The notes under the pieces: generated by a model
What the model was told of the DNA's origin: nothing
The model's input: the letters and a program-made list of their open reading frames with translations, nothing else
Databases searched by the model: none
In this document: positions 17,256 to 26,829 of the stretch, one piece after another
How the letters are laid out: the number at the start of each line of letters is the position of its first letter
Position numbering within the stretch: the stretch's first letter is position 1
Origin: Bacteroidaceae bacterium
GTDB lineage: Bacteria; Bacteroidota; Bacteroidia; Bacteroidales; Bacteroidaceae
Direction: 5' to 3'
Length of the DNA stretch: 52,098 nucleotides
Assembly (NCBI GenBank): GCA_017416805.1
Contig: JAFQBB010000049.1
Coordinates: 1-52,098, forward strand
Translations under genes and position numbers: made by a program

Positions 17256-17864
17256 ATGAAACTCATAGTAATTACCCCCCCGAAGTTCTTCATCGAAGAA
17301 GATCAGATTCTGACTTCCCTGTTCGAAGAGGGATTGGATTTCCTGCATATCAGAAAACCCGGCACCCCTCCCATGTACTCCGAACGCCTGTTGACCCTCA
17401 TCCCCAAGCAATACCACAAACGCATCGTTGTACATGACCATTTCTATCTGAAAGACGAGTTCGACCTCAAAGGCATCCACCTGAACAGCCGCAATCCAAA
17501 CATTCCGTTGGGCTATAAGGGCCAGGTCAGTTGTTCGTGTCATTCATTGGAAGAGGTCAAGCAGAAGAAAGGCCATTTCAACTACCTTTTCATGAGCCCC
17601 GTGTTCGATAGCACCTCGAAGAAGGAATATCTCAGCAATTTCTCTGCCGAGGAGTTAAGACGGGCAAGCAAGGAGGGGATTATCGACAAGAAAGTGATAG
17701 CTTTGGGAGGAATCAACGCCGGCAATATCCGCCAGCTCAAGAAGTATGGTTTCGGAGGAGTAGCCATATTGGGAGATATCTGGAACCGCTTTGACGAACA
17801 TGACACCATTGACTACAATGAAGTAATTCAAGAATTCCGGATATTGAAGAAACTGGCCGAGTGA
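17256..17864 (+). CDS. Thiamine phosphate synthase/TenI-family protein
   Basis: A 202-residue TIM-barrel protein of the ThiE/TenI family. ThiE joins hydroxymethylpyrimidine diphosphate and thiazole phosphate; TenI isomerises the thiazole. Visible features are the N-terminal strand KLIVITPP, LDFLHIRKP (about 28-36), VHDHF, GIHLNSRN, SCSCHSLEEV, FMSPVFDSTSKK and the phosphate loop ALGGINAGNIRQLKKYGFGGVAILG. The gene follows the ThiF-like gene by 78 bp but has its own promoter box. The pyrimidine-binding residues of true ThiE are not all obvious, so a TenI-like role is possible. Confidence 0.82.
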   Translation: MKLIVITPPKFFIEEDQILTSLFEEGLDFLHIRKPGTPPMYSERLLTLIPKQYHKRIVVHDHFYLKDEFDLKGIHLNSRNPNIPLGYKGQVSCSCHSLEEVKQKKGHFNYLFMSPVFDSTSKKEYLSNFSAEELRRASKEGIIDKKVIALGGINAGNIRQLKKYGFGGVAILGDIWNRFDEHDTIDYNEVIQEFRILKKLAE

Positions 17865-17964
17865 AAGCCACGCATAGCTATAAAAAGAGAGAGAAAACAG
17901 ACAATAATGGCATATTTATCTTTCTTAATTGGGAAATCATATCCCATAACTCAAATATATTTCC

Positions 17965-17972
17965 TAACTTTG
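17965..17972 (+). promoter_or_regulatory. -7 promoter box for prs
   Basis: TAACTTTG, a full TAnnTTTG match, 41 bp before the prs ATG; no clear -33 TTTG. Confidence 0.55.
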
Positions 17973-18013
17973 CAACCAGAATCAACAAACGGTTAGAATA
18001 ACCACAGAATAAA

Positions 18014-18952
18014 ATGAACGAAAAAGCATCTTTCATGGTATTCTCGGGAACCAAATCAAGATACCTTGCCGAGAAAATCTGCGCCAGCCTCGGATGCGAA
18101 CTGGGCAATCTGAACATTATGCACTTTGCAGACGGTGAGTTTGCCGTCTCTTACGAAGAGTCGATCCGTGGCCGCGATGTATTCCTTGTACAATCCACAT
18201 TCCCCAACTCTGACAACCTGATGGAACTGCTCCTCATGGTTGATGCCGCCAAACGTGCATCGGCCAAGAGCATCGTAGCCGTTATCCCCTACTTCGGATG
18301 GGCACGTCAGGACAGAAAAGACAAACCACGTGTATCCATCGGTGCCAAACTGGTTGCAGACCTCTTGAGCGTGGCCGGTATAGACCGACTTATCACCATG
18401 GATCTTCATGCCGACCAGATTCAAGGATTCTTTGACATCCCCGTTGACCACCTCTATGCCAGTGGGGTATTTATCCCCTATATCGAAAGTTTGAAGTTGG
18501 ACAACCTGGTAATTGCCGCCCCTGACGTAGGCGGTTCAAAACGGGCAAGCACATACGCCAAATACTTCAACGTCCCACTCGTACTTTGCAACAAACAGCG
18601 CTTGAAGGCAAACGAAGTCGCTTCAATGCAGATTATTGGCGACGTAACAGGAAAGAACGTAGTCCTGCTCGATGATATGGTCGATACCGCCGGCACCATA
18701 ACCAAAGCTGCCGACATCATGATGGAGGCAGGTGCCAACAGCGTGCGTGCCATAGCTACCCATTGCGTCATGTCAGGACCGGCAAGCGACCGCGTAGAGG
18801 CATCAGCCTTGACCGAAATGGTCTTTACTGACAGCATACCCTACACCAACCGTTGTGCCAAGGTCAAACAACTCAGCATTGCCGACCTCTTTGCAGAAAC
18901 GATACGTCGTGTAGAAAAGAACGAAAGCATCAGCTCGCAATACCTGATTTAA
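18014..18952 (+). CDS. prs: Ribose-phosphate pyrophosphokinase (PRPP synthetase)
   Basis: Cytoplasmic enzyme (EC 2.7.6.1) making PRPP from ribose 5-phosphate and ATP for purine, pyrimidine, histidine, tryptophan and NAD synthesis. The 312-residue length is standard. Diagnostic motifs are FSGTKSRYLAEKI at the start, the ATP loop FGWARQDRKDKPR (about 96-108), the catalytic-metal region TMDLHADQIQGFFDIP (about 134-149) and the PRPP loop VVLLDDMVDTAGTI (about 216-229). It is monocistronic: own promoter box upstream, a 318-bp gap downstream. Confidence 0.97.
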   Translation: MNEKASFMVFSGTKSRYLAEKICASLGCELGNLNIMHFADGEFAVSYEESIRGRDVFLVQSTFPNSDNLMELLLMVDAAKRASAKSIVAVIPYFGWARQDRKDKPRVSIGAKLVADLLSVAGIDRLITMDLHADQIQGFFDIPVDHLYASGVFIPYIESLKLDNLVIAAPDVGGSKRASTYAKYFNVPLVLCNKQRLKANEVASMQIIGDVTGKNVVLLDDMVDTAGTITKAADIMMEAGANSVRAIATHCVMSGPASDRVEASALTEMVFTDSIPYTNRCAKVKQLSIADLFAETIRRVEKNESISSQYLI

Positions 18953-19031
18953 CAAGTAGAATATCTGTTTCAGGCGCGGATTCCTTCGCTTTGCCAACAA
19001 CTTGTTGCAGAACTATACAGATTTTTTTTTT

Positions 19032-19105
19032 AACACGGAGACACAGAGCAATTATTCCCATCAGAAGATTTGGGACTTACAGGAAGCGCTCTGTGTCTCC
19101 GTGTT
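19032..19105. repeat. CACGGAGACACAGAG inverted repeat
   Basis: AACACGGAGACACAGAGC (19032-19049) and its exact complement (19088-19105) form an 18-bp perfect stem with a 38-base loop, preceded by a T-run at about 19021-19031. It is in the 318-bp gap after prs and could terminate prs transcription. Single copies of the same motif recur near 21613-21635 and 32862-32882. The rest of the gap (19106-19270) holds nothing else I can identify. Confidence 0.7.
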
Positions 19106-19270
19106 CTATTCCCCAAAACGAATCTTGATACCTTCCCCAAAAGCAACAATATTTTTGTCCATTTTGTCCTTGTTTGCTTACAGCCTCTTTTTTATCTCAA
19201 AACAGGCATGCATTCAGGAATTTGTTACTATATTTGCGCTTCAATAAATTAAAGAAGAAGCCAAAAGAGG

Positions 19271-19846
19271 ATGGAAAAAGAAAATAAATACATTGATATA
19301 CTGAAAGAGCTCGTGGAAGAACACATGGGCAAGAAGTTGTACGGACACAGTGACTTCACAGAACTGGCAGGGAGGGTCTATCAGGAAAACAAGAACATGA
19401 TAAGCCCGACCACCCTGAAACGCATGTGGGGATACCTGAAAGAGGAGACACCTGCCCCACAAAAACGCACCTTGAATATATTGGCGGTATTCGTAGGATT
19501 CAAAAACTGGCAGGACTTCTGCGAGTATCAAGACAACCAGAACGACTATTCAAGCGAATTTGTAAAACGCCATACACAGCATAGCTTCCTGATGGAACCC
19601 GGCAAGAAGATACGGATAAGCTGGTATCCAAACCGCAGCATCGTGCTCAGACATGAAGGGGATGGAGACCTGTTTACCGTTGTGACGTCAGAAAACAGCA
19701 AACTGGAATCCGGCATGAAGGTACATTGCGAGACTTTTACCATGAAAGAGCTACTGCTCCTGAAGAATGTAAAGGGAAAGAGCATTACGGAACCATGCGA
19801 CTACATCTGTGGAAAAATTGGTGGCATCGAGTATGAACTGATATAA
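19271..19846 (+). CDS. Putative DNA-binding protein upstream of the LRR kinase
   Basis: A 191-residue cytoplasmic protein of a Bacteroidetes-restricted type. The N-terminal half contains MISPTTLKRMWGYLKEE...KRTLNILAVFVGFKNWQDFCEY (about 43-95), a pattern I know from uncharacterised Bacteroidetes proteins that looks like a helix-turn-helix or related helical domain. The C-terminal half is beta-rich (IRISWYPNRSIVLRHEGDGDLFTVVTSENSKL), probably a small sensing barrel. It ends 13 bp before the LRR kinase gene, so the two are almost certainly one operon and may work together. DNA binding is inference from pattern, not a firm assignment. Confidence 0.75.
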   Translation: MEKENKYIDILKELVEEHMGKKLYGHSDFTELAGRVYQENKNMISPTTLKRMWGYLKEETPAPQKRTLNILAVFVGFKNWQDFCEYQDNQNDYSSEFVKRHTQHSFLMEPGKKIRISWYPNRSIVLRHEGDGDLFTVVTSENSKLESGMKVHCETFTMKELLLLKNVKGKSITEPCDYICGKIGGIEYELI

Positions 19847-19859
19847 TGATTGACCACCG

Positions 19860-21440
19860 ATGAAGTTTTCAGATTTTATAAGTGCAAAGCGTACAGAGCA
19901 GCCCATGGCCGGCAATGGCAAGAAATCGACCGTCTCGGTTGTCGTCATTGATGGCAAGCAATATTTCAAGAAGCAACTGGCCGATGGTTACAGACAGGAA
20001 TTGCGCCACAAGATGGCCATGTACAAGGAGTTTGAGGTAGGCCGCCAGCTGAACTGTCCCTACATTGTGACCTACACCGGCATCAATGAAGACGAAAATG
20101 GACTATTTGTGCTCATGGAGCATATAAACGGAGTGAACATTGCAGAGAAAGTTGAGACTGAACCTGAATACTTCTGCAACCACCGGAACACGGAGAAAAT
20201 GCTCAAACAACTGCTCAAAGCCCTGAAGGCTCTGCATGAAAGGAACATTGCATACTTGGATCTGAAACCAGAAAACATCATGCTGACACAGGTGAGCAAC
20301 AATGTGAAGCTGACCGACCTTGGCGGATGTTTTACCGACAGCAACGACTATACAGCCGAACGGACCAATGGGTATGCTGCACCGGAACTGGACAATGAGC
20401 AATTGGACAAGGTGGATGCCCGGACAGATATATACAGCATAGGCAAACTGTTGGAATATATCGAGATACAGACGAAGAGCAAACTGCCCAAACGCCTGGC
20501 TAAAATAAAGGAGCGCTGCCTGAACGCCGAAAAGACAAAGCGCTACGAGATGGTGGACGAGATTCTCCGGACACTGAACAGAAGAGGGGTGCTCATACGG
20601 AACACCTTATGCTGCATAGCCTTGCTGGCAGGCATTGTGACGGGGTGGCAATGGTACGTCACCACGGAATCCTACAGGATACATTCCCTCTACCTGAAGA
20701 GCGACGCCATAATCGAAGGTATATTTTACGCAAAGAGTTCAGAAAAGGAGCTCACCTGCAAAGTTATCGGACTGACCGATTGGAACAACCTGTATCTCAG
20801 AGAGAAGGTAGAGATAGACGGCAAGCTATATACCACAACCGAAATCGCGCCCTCTGCTTTCTATGGAAATGCAAAAATTGAAAGCGTATTCTTCCCCAAA
20901 GGGATGCGCAAAGTCTGCAACGAGGCGTTCTACGGCTGCAAAGGATTGGTCACCGTGACACTGCCCGAAGGGTTCGAAAAGTTGGGACATGCCTGCTTCA
21001 AAGGTTCAGGAATAAGAAACGTGGGACTGCCAAGAAGCCTGAAAGCTATCGGACATGCCTCGTTTGCCCAATGCGAAAACATCAGGGAACTGGTGATACC
21101 CGAGGGGGTAGAGAGTCTGGAACTGGATGCTTTTGCCAACTGCAAGAACATGGAGGATATCGTACTTCCTTCCACCCTGAAAGCCATCAACCGTGGCGCA
21201 TTCTGGGATTGTGGGAGCCTCAAGGAGATTAGAATCCCAGCCGGAGTGGAGACCATCGGCGAATATGCCTTCTTCCATTGCAACAGCCTGAAAGATGTAT
21301 ATAACTACTCTCCCACCCCACAATCACTTTCGGTAATATTCAACCGCACGGACATAACCCTCCACGTGCCTGCCGGTTCTGTGGAGGAATACCGTAAGGC
21401 CAATCATTGGAGAAAGTTGAACATAGTGGGAGATTTGTAA
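19860..21440 (+). CDS. Transmembrane Ser/Thr kinase with LRR ectodomain
   Basis: A receptor-like kinase. Residues 1-235 form a Hanks-type Ser/Thr kinase: glycine loop AGNGKKSTVSVVV, a Lys in YFKK, the helix C Glu in YKEFEVG, catalytic loop YLDLKPEN (D134, K136, N139), metal-binding D153 in DLGG, and AAPEL. The HRD motif is YLD and DFG is DLG, both compatible with activity. Residues 244-263 (VLIRNTLCCIALLAGIVTGW) are one membrane helix. Residues about 325-475 are six or seven LRR_5 BspA-type repeats (LPEGFEKLGHACFKGSG...), which should sit in the periplasm. There is no signal peptide (N-in topology) and no sorting tail. It is coupled to the putative regulator 13 bp upstream. I know of no characterised protein with this layout. 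Confidence 0.88.
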   Translation: MKFSDFISAKRTEQPMAGNGKKSTVSVVVIDGKQYFKKQLADGYRQELRHKMAMYKEFEVGRQLNCPYIVTYTGINEDENGLFVLMEHINGVNIAEKVETEPEYFCNHRNTEKMLKQLLKALKALHERNIAYLDLKPENIMLTQVSNNVKLTDLGGCFTDSNDYTAERTNGYAAPELDNEQLDKVDARTDIYSIGKLLEYIEIQTKSKLPKRLAKIKERCLNAEKTKRYEMVDEILRTLNRRGVLIRNTLCCIALLAGIVTGWQWYVTTESYRIHSLYLKSDAIIEGIFYAKSSEKELTCKVIGLTDWNNLYLREKVEIDGKLYTTTEIAPSAFYGNAKIESVFFPKGMRKVCNEAFYGCKGLVTVTLPEGFEKLGHACFKGSGIRNVGLPRSLKAIGHASFAQCENIRELVIPEGVESLELDAFANCKNMEDIVLPSTLKAINRGAFWDCGSLKEIRIPAGVETIGEYAFFHCNSLKDVYNYSPTPQSLSVIFNRTDITLHVPAGSVEEYRKANHWRKLNIVGDL

Positions 21441-21780
21441 TTCTACCGGTCCATTCTTATCTATTAGTCTCCGATAAACAGCTGTAATGTCTTGCATTAG
21501 TGCGTTTTAAAAGCGTACAAGCCCCCACCTGCAATCTTTTGCCGGCTTATCATGCTATAGAAATCATTCTTCATCTGCAGGCATGAAAAGTTCTTCTATC
21601 TAAAAACTCTGTGCCCCCGTGTCTCCGTGTTCTAAAAAGACACGTCATCTGCAGATGAATAATGTATGGTGACAATTTTACCAGCCACCAATAATTTGTA
21701 ATGTACTTGTTCATCCCCTGTCAGTAATCGCCAGTCACTAATCACTTGTCGCTAATCGCCAGTCACCAGTCACTCATAAT
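21441..21780. repeat. Gene-free spacer with degenerate repeats
   Basis: Between the convergent kinase and BspA genes there is no gene-like frame. It holds a CTGTGCCCCCGTGTCTCCGTGTTC copy of the dispersed motif (about 21610-21635), an ATCTGCAG copy, and at 21718-21776 a degenerate tandem built on CGCCAGTCACTAATCACTTGT-like units, each about 14-21 bases. Confidence 0.55.
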
Positions 21781-21783
21781 ACA

Positions 21784-21824
21784 AAGGCGGGAACCTCTGC
21801 CTTTCACAACAGGATTCCCGCCTT
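21784..21824 (-). terminator. Terminator of the large BspA-like gene
   Basis: AAGGCGGGAA (21784-21793) and TTCCCGCCTT (21815-21824) form a perfect 10-bp stem, 44 bp past the stop codon of the minus-strand gene at 21868. Confidence 0.65.
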
Positions 21825-21867
21825 CAGCGCTTATGAAACTTTGCGAATTTTCAGTTTTATTACCTTT

Positions 21868-24800
21868 TTACTTCACCAGAACTTTCTTACCGTTCATCAG
21901 ATAAACACCCTTATCCAGGCCTTCGAGTGAAGTGGCTGCTTTCTTCACGATGCGGCCGCTGAGGTCGAAGATGTCAGCAGGGGCAACCTCTACACCTACA
22001 GTCTGAATGCCGGTAGCGCCACCACGGGTGAGCTGTACCTCGGCATCAGATACCTCAACCATCACACCACGGCGTGTTGCCACGTAAGCATTGGTGATGC
22101 TGATGCTGGTTGCAGACTCGGCACTGACTGAAACTTCAAGCAGGCTGCCCGAAGCAAATGCCTCGTTGGTCAGTGAAACCACGGCTACACGTACCTGACC
22201 GTCACCCACTTCGCGGAACGATACACTGTGGTTGCTTCCGGCTGTCACGCGGATGTCATCGATGCTGACACCGGCAGGCAGGGTCATGTCATACTGCATG
22301 GCCACATAGCCACCGGCATTGCTCAGGCTCATGCCGAAGCCGTTCTGAGTCTCGGTGATATCCAAGGTCTCACGTACTATGTGGCGGGCGGTCAGCACAC
22401 TGGTAGTGTTGAGACCCAGTACGGAGTTGATGACCTGTACCACGTCATTAATCATTATCTGGTTGTCACCATTCATGTCGGCAGCGGCAAACACAAAGTT
22501 GTCGGCATAAGTTCCCAACACGGCATTGATGGTGAGCACCACATCGTTGATGGCTATCATGCCGTCATCGTTCACGTCGGCAGGAGTGTATGAAGGCACA
22601 GTAATGGTGGCCGTCACATCTTCCAGATCGTACATGGTTCCATCGACGGCTGAAATGTGGATGTTCTTGATGGAGATGGCCAAGTCACCCGAAATATTCT
22701 CACCACCAAGCAGGTTCAGGTAGAACAGGTTGCCACTGTTTCCCGAGAAGAGTGACGAGGTAAGCGAAGCCACAGCCATACGGATGGAGCCATCCTCCTG
22801 CAAAGCAGAGGTAATGGTCTGGTCGTTCATGCGATCTTCGTCGAGGGTGATGTCATACTTGCCCTTCTTGGTCTGAAGGGTGATGCCTTCGGGCAGATAG
22901 ATGTCGCACTGGAAGGCGGTAAATTCACTCTCGTTGGTCAAAGCTACAGGAAGCAGCATGGACTGTCCGGCACGCAGAGTGGTGTCGTTAAGAACGAAAG
23001 CATTATAGGCAGGAATCTCAGTACCCATGTACCACAACTCAAAGTTGTCGAAGAGAGTAAAGTATTCGCCATGGTCAATCGTATCTTTCTTTACACCCAA
23101 ACGTAAAGTTCCGTCAGTCACCTCTGCCAATACTGAATTTTCACTCCAATGGCCGTCCTTCATGAAATGTGCATCTGCAAATCTTGTACGAGGGATATAC
23201 CCCCACTCTGTGTTCTGATAGTTTTCTGTATCGAAAGAAGAACCTTCCTTCGGGTCGTCCAACAAGTGCATCAAGGGTGTCTGGGCATCGTTGGCATAGA
23301 GGTATGCACGCTGCACATTGGTTCCTGTCTTGTATTCCTCCACGAATGTTTCATAAGAACCCCGGTATGCACCCTGCACCTTCACGGTGTAGTATCCGTT
23401 AGGCAGGTTGGAGAGAGTTTGATGCACATCGAATCCCGATCCGTTCAGAGAGTCGGAAGTGACCCACTGTCCGGCATAATGTGCATTACCCCCATCAATA
23501 ACAAATTGAGGATCTCCCTGCCATGCCTTATTGCGTTCGCGGTCATTACGGCGGAATGTAGCCCCCTCAATCAGGAAAGTAGCATCCTGCGGTTGCTTGA
23601 AGGTAGCCTTGGCCAGATTCTCGTTCAGTTCGGCCATTACCTGCTCCTTGGTGAGAAGTTGCCACTGGGCTGCTTCGCTTGTAACGTCTGTCAAGTCAAG
23701 TGCTACCACACTGGTGTCGGCATAGCCTATATAGTTAGTTCCATCGGAAGTGATGGCATAATTGCCGTTCTCCAAACGGTCGAAGTACCAACCCAAAAGG
23801 ATTCCATCCATCCATCCTCCAGTTCCATCTGAAGCATTACCCATATAATGCTTGTTATTGCCATTATAGAGACGGGTATCGAGCAGGCGTGTGCCATCTG
23901 CCCGTACAGAAATCTTAATATCGAAAGGTATAGTGGACAACGAAGCTTTCACTTCCCAGTCATTGCCCGGTGAGAGATAAAGACCGGTAGCCACATTCTT
24001 CAGGTAATAGGTACCATCAGCAATATTAGCGGGTTTCTCGGTTCCAAGATAGTTAATCTGGAAATTGTCAAAGATAGTCCAGTCATTGGTTGATTCAGCA
24101 TTCTTCTTCACTCCCACCTTAAGTGTACTGTCAACCACCTCGGCAATAATAACGTGGGTATAGAGTCCCTCACTGAAGAAATGAGAAGCACCATGCTGAC
24201 AGTGAGGAACAACTCCCAAAGCGGTCTTGAAGCCATAGGAGAGATCGCCCTCCATAATAGTTGTCAACGAATCGGCATCCGTCTTGGCCTCGGTCATGAT
24301 GGATTTCAGCGGAGTACTGGCCTCGTTGGCATAGAAGATGGCATTCAGCGTCGGGGTACCTGCAGCATATTCGTTGGCCGCAATGGTCGGATTGTTGCCT
24401 CCACTACCTACACGATAGAATCCCTGTACCGACACACTGTAATAACCATTGGGCAGGCCTTTCAATGTCTGGTTTACATCGAACGTAGCGGCATTCCACT
24501 TCTCGGCATTGCGGTTCTCGTAAGCGCCACCAATAGCCGGATTACCGTTCCAACTTGCATTGCGTGTATCGTTCTGGTTGAACCCTGCACCAGGAAGCAT
24601 GAAAGTCATATCAATAGGATTGCCTTCGTTGGCATTCACTATATCCAAACTTGCAATGCGTTCCGACTTGGTAAGCAACTGCCACTCGGAAGTTTCACCC
24701 AAATCACCCAAAACCAATACTGTAGTCGTATCGGAACTGTTCAGGTAACGATTGTCATTGAACAATACATAATTGCCATTATCCAACTTGGAAACAACCC

Positions 24801-26670
24801 AAACTTGCTCGCTACCATCCAGATAGACCTTGCCATTTACGTCAAGGGCCAGATATTGGGTTTCAGTGTATGTTTTTCCGTAATTGCTCACCTTAGTGTC
24901 GATGACATACCGGGACAAACCTTTTGACGTGAATTTTACATCCACACCAACCTTACCCAGCGAAGCCTCAGTTCCGAAATGGTTTCCGGCCTCTAAGTAG
25001 CGTCCGGTTGCTACGTTTCTCAGATAGAAGGAAGAGTCTGCATTCACTTCAACGGCATTTGCACTACCTGCATACTCCAACTTGAAGTTGTCAAAGATGG
25101 TCCAGTCTCCAGCGCATGCTACAGTCTTGCGCACACCAATCCGCAGGTCACCGGGTTCAGAAAGAACATAAACGACCTTGTTGTCCTTGTACAGTCCCTT
25201 TTCATTGAATGCTGCATTGGCTTCATGTACATCACCAGGATAATTATTGGGGTCGAGGGTATAGGCCGATTCGGCAAAAAGAGACATTATTTTAGAATGA
25301 GAATCGTTGACATAGAGTTCGGCCAACAACTCTTCCGTACCATTCTGGAAGGAGTAGGCATCCCAACCGTGGCGATAGAAGCCTTGGCAAGAAAGGATAT
25401 AGGTTCCGGCAGGCATATTCTGCAACACCTGATAGTTGTCGAAGGTCTTGTTCCACTGCTCGGCCAAACTGCCATTGGCAGCAGTAAATGCGGTACCTGA
25501 CCATCCCTCTGCAGTTCTTCCACCTTCAACACTGGCGGTTGTTCCAGAGAAGTCCGCGTTGGTCAAAGTTATAGCTGTAACATCCTGAAATTCTACGATT
25601 TCCTTAAAGCTACACCACCAGGATGCCCCCTCGTAAGCCTCCTTGCTGCCTGCTGGGACACAGAGAATAACATTAGGATAGTTGCTGAATTCAGAGCCCA
25701 CCAATGCCAAGGGTGTAGCATTGCCTACGGTAACCAAAGCAAGTTTTTCACAACCAGAGAAAGCATATTCTCCTATACTCGTCAAACCTGCAGGGAGAGT
25801 GATGCTCGTCAATGAAGAACAATCCTGGAAAGCATTACCTTCTATACTCGTCAAACCGGCAGGGAGAGTGACGCTCGTCAAAGAAGAACAACCAGAGAAA
25901 GCATAAACTCCTATACTTGTCACACTGGCAGGAAGAGTGACGCTCGTCAAAGAAGAACAACCAGAGAAAGCCCAATCTCCTATACTCGTCACACCGGCAG
26001 GAAGAGTGATGCTCGTCAAAGAAGAACAACTAGAGAAAGCCCTTTCTCCTATACTCGTCACACCGGCAGGAAGAGTGATGCTCGTCAAAGAAGAACAACA
26101 CCAGAAAGCCCAATTTCCTATACTCGTCAAACCGGCAGGAAGAGTGATGCTCGTCAAAGAAGAACAACTAGAGAAAGCAGATGCTCCTATATTCGTCAAA
26201 CCGGCAGGAAGAGTGATGCTCGTCAAAGAAGAACAACCATAGAAAGCAAATTCTCCTATACTCGTCACACCGGCAGGAAGAGTGATGCTCTTCAAAGAAA
26301 AACAACCAGAGAAAGCCCTTTCTCCTATACTCGTCAAACCGTCAGGAAGAGTGACGCTCGTCAAAGAAGAACAATTCCCGAAAGCCCTTTCTCCTATACT
26401 CGTCACACCGGCAGGAAGAGTGATGCTCGTCAAAGAAGAACAACCAGAGAAAGCAGATGCTCCTATACTCGTCACATTATAGGTCTGCCCTCCAAATACA
26501 ACAGTGGAGGGGATATTCACAACACCCTTGTATTCCACACCGCTGGTTACCTCCACCGTCAAATCAGTCTCAGACGTGATATTGTAATAGATGAGATCTT
26601 TCTCAAAATCATACGCACTTACCATGAGACTGCATACTAAAGCTACAAATGTCAATAGATATTTTTTCAT
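21868..26670 (-). CDS. Large modular surface protein: BspA LRR, repeats, cohesin/dockerin-like
   Basis: A 1600-residue exported protein. Signal peptide MKKYLLTFVALVCSLMVSA starts at ATG 26670 (the open frame extends 27 bp further only to a TTG). Residues about 45-340 are some 12 near-identical LRR_5 repeats ([19 protein letters not shown]). Three related modules of about 300 residues start near 370, 690 and 1033 (NLPNGYY-, DWTIFDNF- and YYLKNVATG-like motifs). A cohesin-like domain near 1230-1350 precedes a dockerin-like pair of Ca loops at about 1362-1410 (DVNDDGMIAIND, DMNGDNQIMIND) and a second cohesin-like domain. The C-terminus DLSGRIVKK...GVYLMNGKKVLVK looks like a sorting tail. It probably binds a host or glycan ligand on the surface; no catalytic domain is visible. 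Confidence 0.85.
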   Translation of the reverse strand: MKKYLLTFVALVCSLMVSAYDFEKDLIYYNITSETDLTVEVTSGVEYKGVVNIPSTVVFGGQTYNVTSIGASAFSGCSSLTSITLPAGVTSIGERAFGNCSSLTSVTLPDGLTSIGERAFSGCFSLKSITLPAGVTSIGEFAFYGCSSLTSITLPAGLTNIGASAFSSCSSLTSITLPAGLTSIGNWAFWCCSSLTSITLPAGVTSIGERAFSSCSSLTSITLPAGVTSIGDWAFSGCSSLTSVTLPASVTSIGVYAFSGCSSLTSVTLPAGLTSIEGNAFQDCSSLTSITLPAGLTSIGEYAFSGCEKLALVTVGNATPLALVGSEFSNYPNVILCVPAGSKEAYEGASWWCSFKEIVEFQDVTAITLTNADFSGTTASVEGGRTAEGWSGTAFTAANGSLAEQWNKTFDNYQVLQNMPAGTYILSCQGFYRHGWDAYSFQNGTEELLAELYVNDSHSKIMSLFAESAYTLDPNNYPGDVHEANAAFNEKGLYKDNKVVYVLSEPGDLRIGVRKTVACAGDWTIFDNFKLEYAGSANAVEVNADSSFYLRNVATGRYLEAGNHFGTEASLGKVGVDVKFTSKGLSRYVIDTKVSNYGKTYTETQYLALDVNGKVYLDGSEQVWVVSKLDNGNYVLFNDNRYLNSSDTTTVLVLGDLGETSEWQLLTKSERIASLDIVNANEGNPIDMTFMLPGAGFNQNDTRNASWNGNPAIGGAYENRNAEKWNAATFDVNQTLKGLPNGYYSVSVQGFYRVGSGGNNPTIAANEYAAGTPTLNAIFYANEASTPLKSIMTEAKTDADSLTTIMEGDLSYGFKTALGVVPHCQHGASHFFSEGLYTHVIIAEVVDSTLKVGVKKNAESTNDWTIFDNFQINYLGTEKPANIADGTYYLKNVATGLYLSPGNDWEVKASLSTIPFDIKISVRADGTRLLDTRLYNGNNKHYMGNASDGTGGWMDGILLGWYFDRLENGNYAITSDGTNYIGYADTSVVALDLTDVTSEAAQWQLLTKEQVMAELNENLAKATFKQPQDATFLIEGATFRRNDRERNKAWQGDPQFVIDGGNAHYAGQWVTSDSLNGSGFDVHQTLSNLPNGYYTVKVQGAYRGSYETFVEEYKTGTNVQRAYLYANDAQTPLMHLLDDPKEGSSFDTENYQNTEWGYIPRTRFADAHFMKDGHWSENSVLAEVTDGTLRLGVKKDTIDHGEYFTLFDNFELWYMGTEIPAYNAFVLNDTTLRAGQSMLLPVALTNESEFTAFQCDIYLPEGITLQTKKGKYDITLDEDRMNDQTITSALQEDGSIRMAVASLTSSLFSGNSGNLFYLNLLGGENISGDLAISIKNIHISAVDGTMYDLEDVTATITVPSYTPADVNDDGMIAINDVVLTINAVLGTYADNFVFAAADMNGDNQIMINDVVQVINSVLGLNTTSVLTARHIVRETLDITETQNGFGMSLSNAGGYVAMQYDMTLPAGVSIDDIRVTAGSNHSVSFREVGDGQVRVAVVSLTNEAFASGSLLEVSVSAESATSISITNAYVATRRGVMVEVSDAEVQLTRGGATGIQTVGVEVAPADIFDLSGRIVKKAATSLEGLDKGVYLMNGKKVLVK

Positions 26671-26821
26671 CTTACAGTTTTTATTAAGGTTTAACAAATT
26701 GTCAATTTTTTACCCATGCGGGGAGAAGAGCCATTTTCCGATTTCACTTTTGCAGGCTTCTTCTTCCCATCAGTTTTATTATTTTCTCGTTCAAGATTTA
26801 TCAAGTGACTAAATCTCGCGC

Positions 26822-26829
26822 CAAATTTA
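26822..26829 (-). promoter_or_regulatory. -7 promoter box for the large BspA-like gene
   Basis: TAAATTTG on the minus strand matches TAnnTTTG, 151 bp before the ATG at 26670; no convincing -33 TTTG. Confidence 0.4.
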
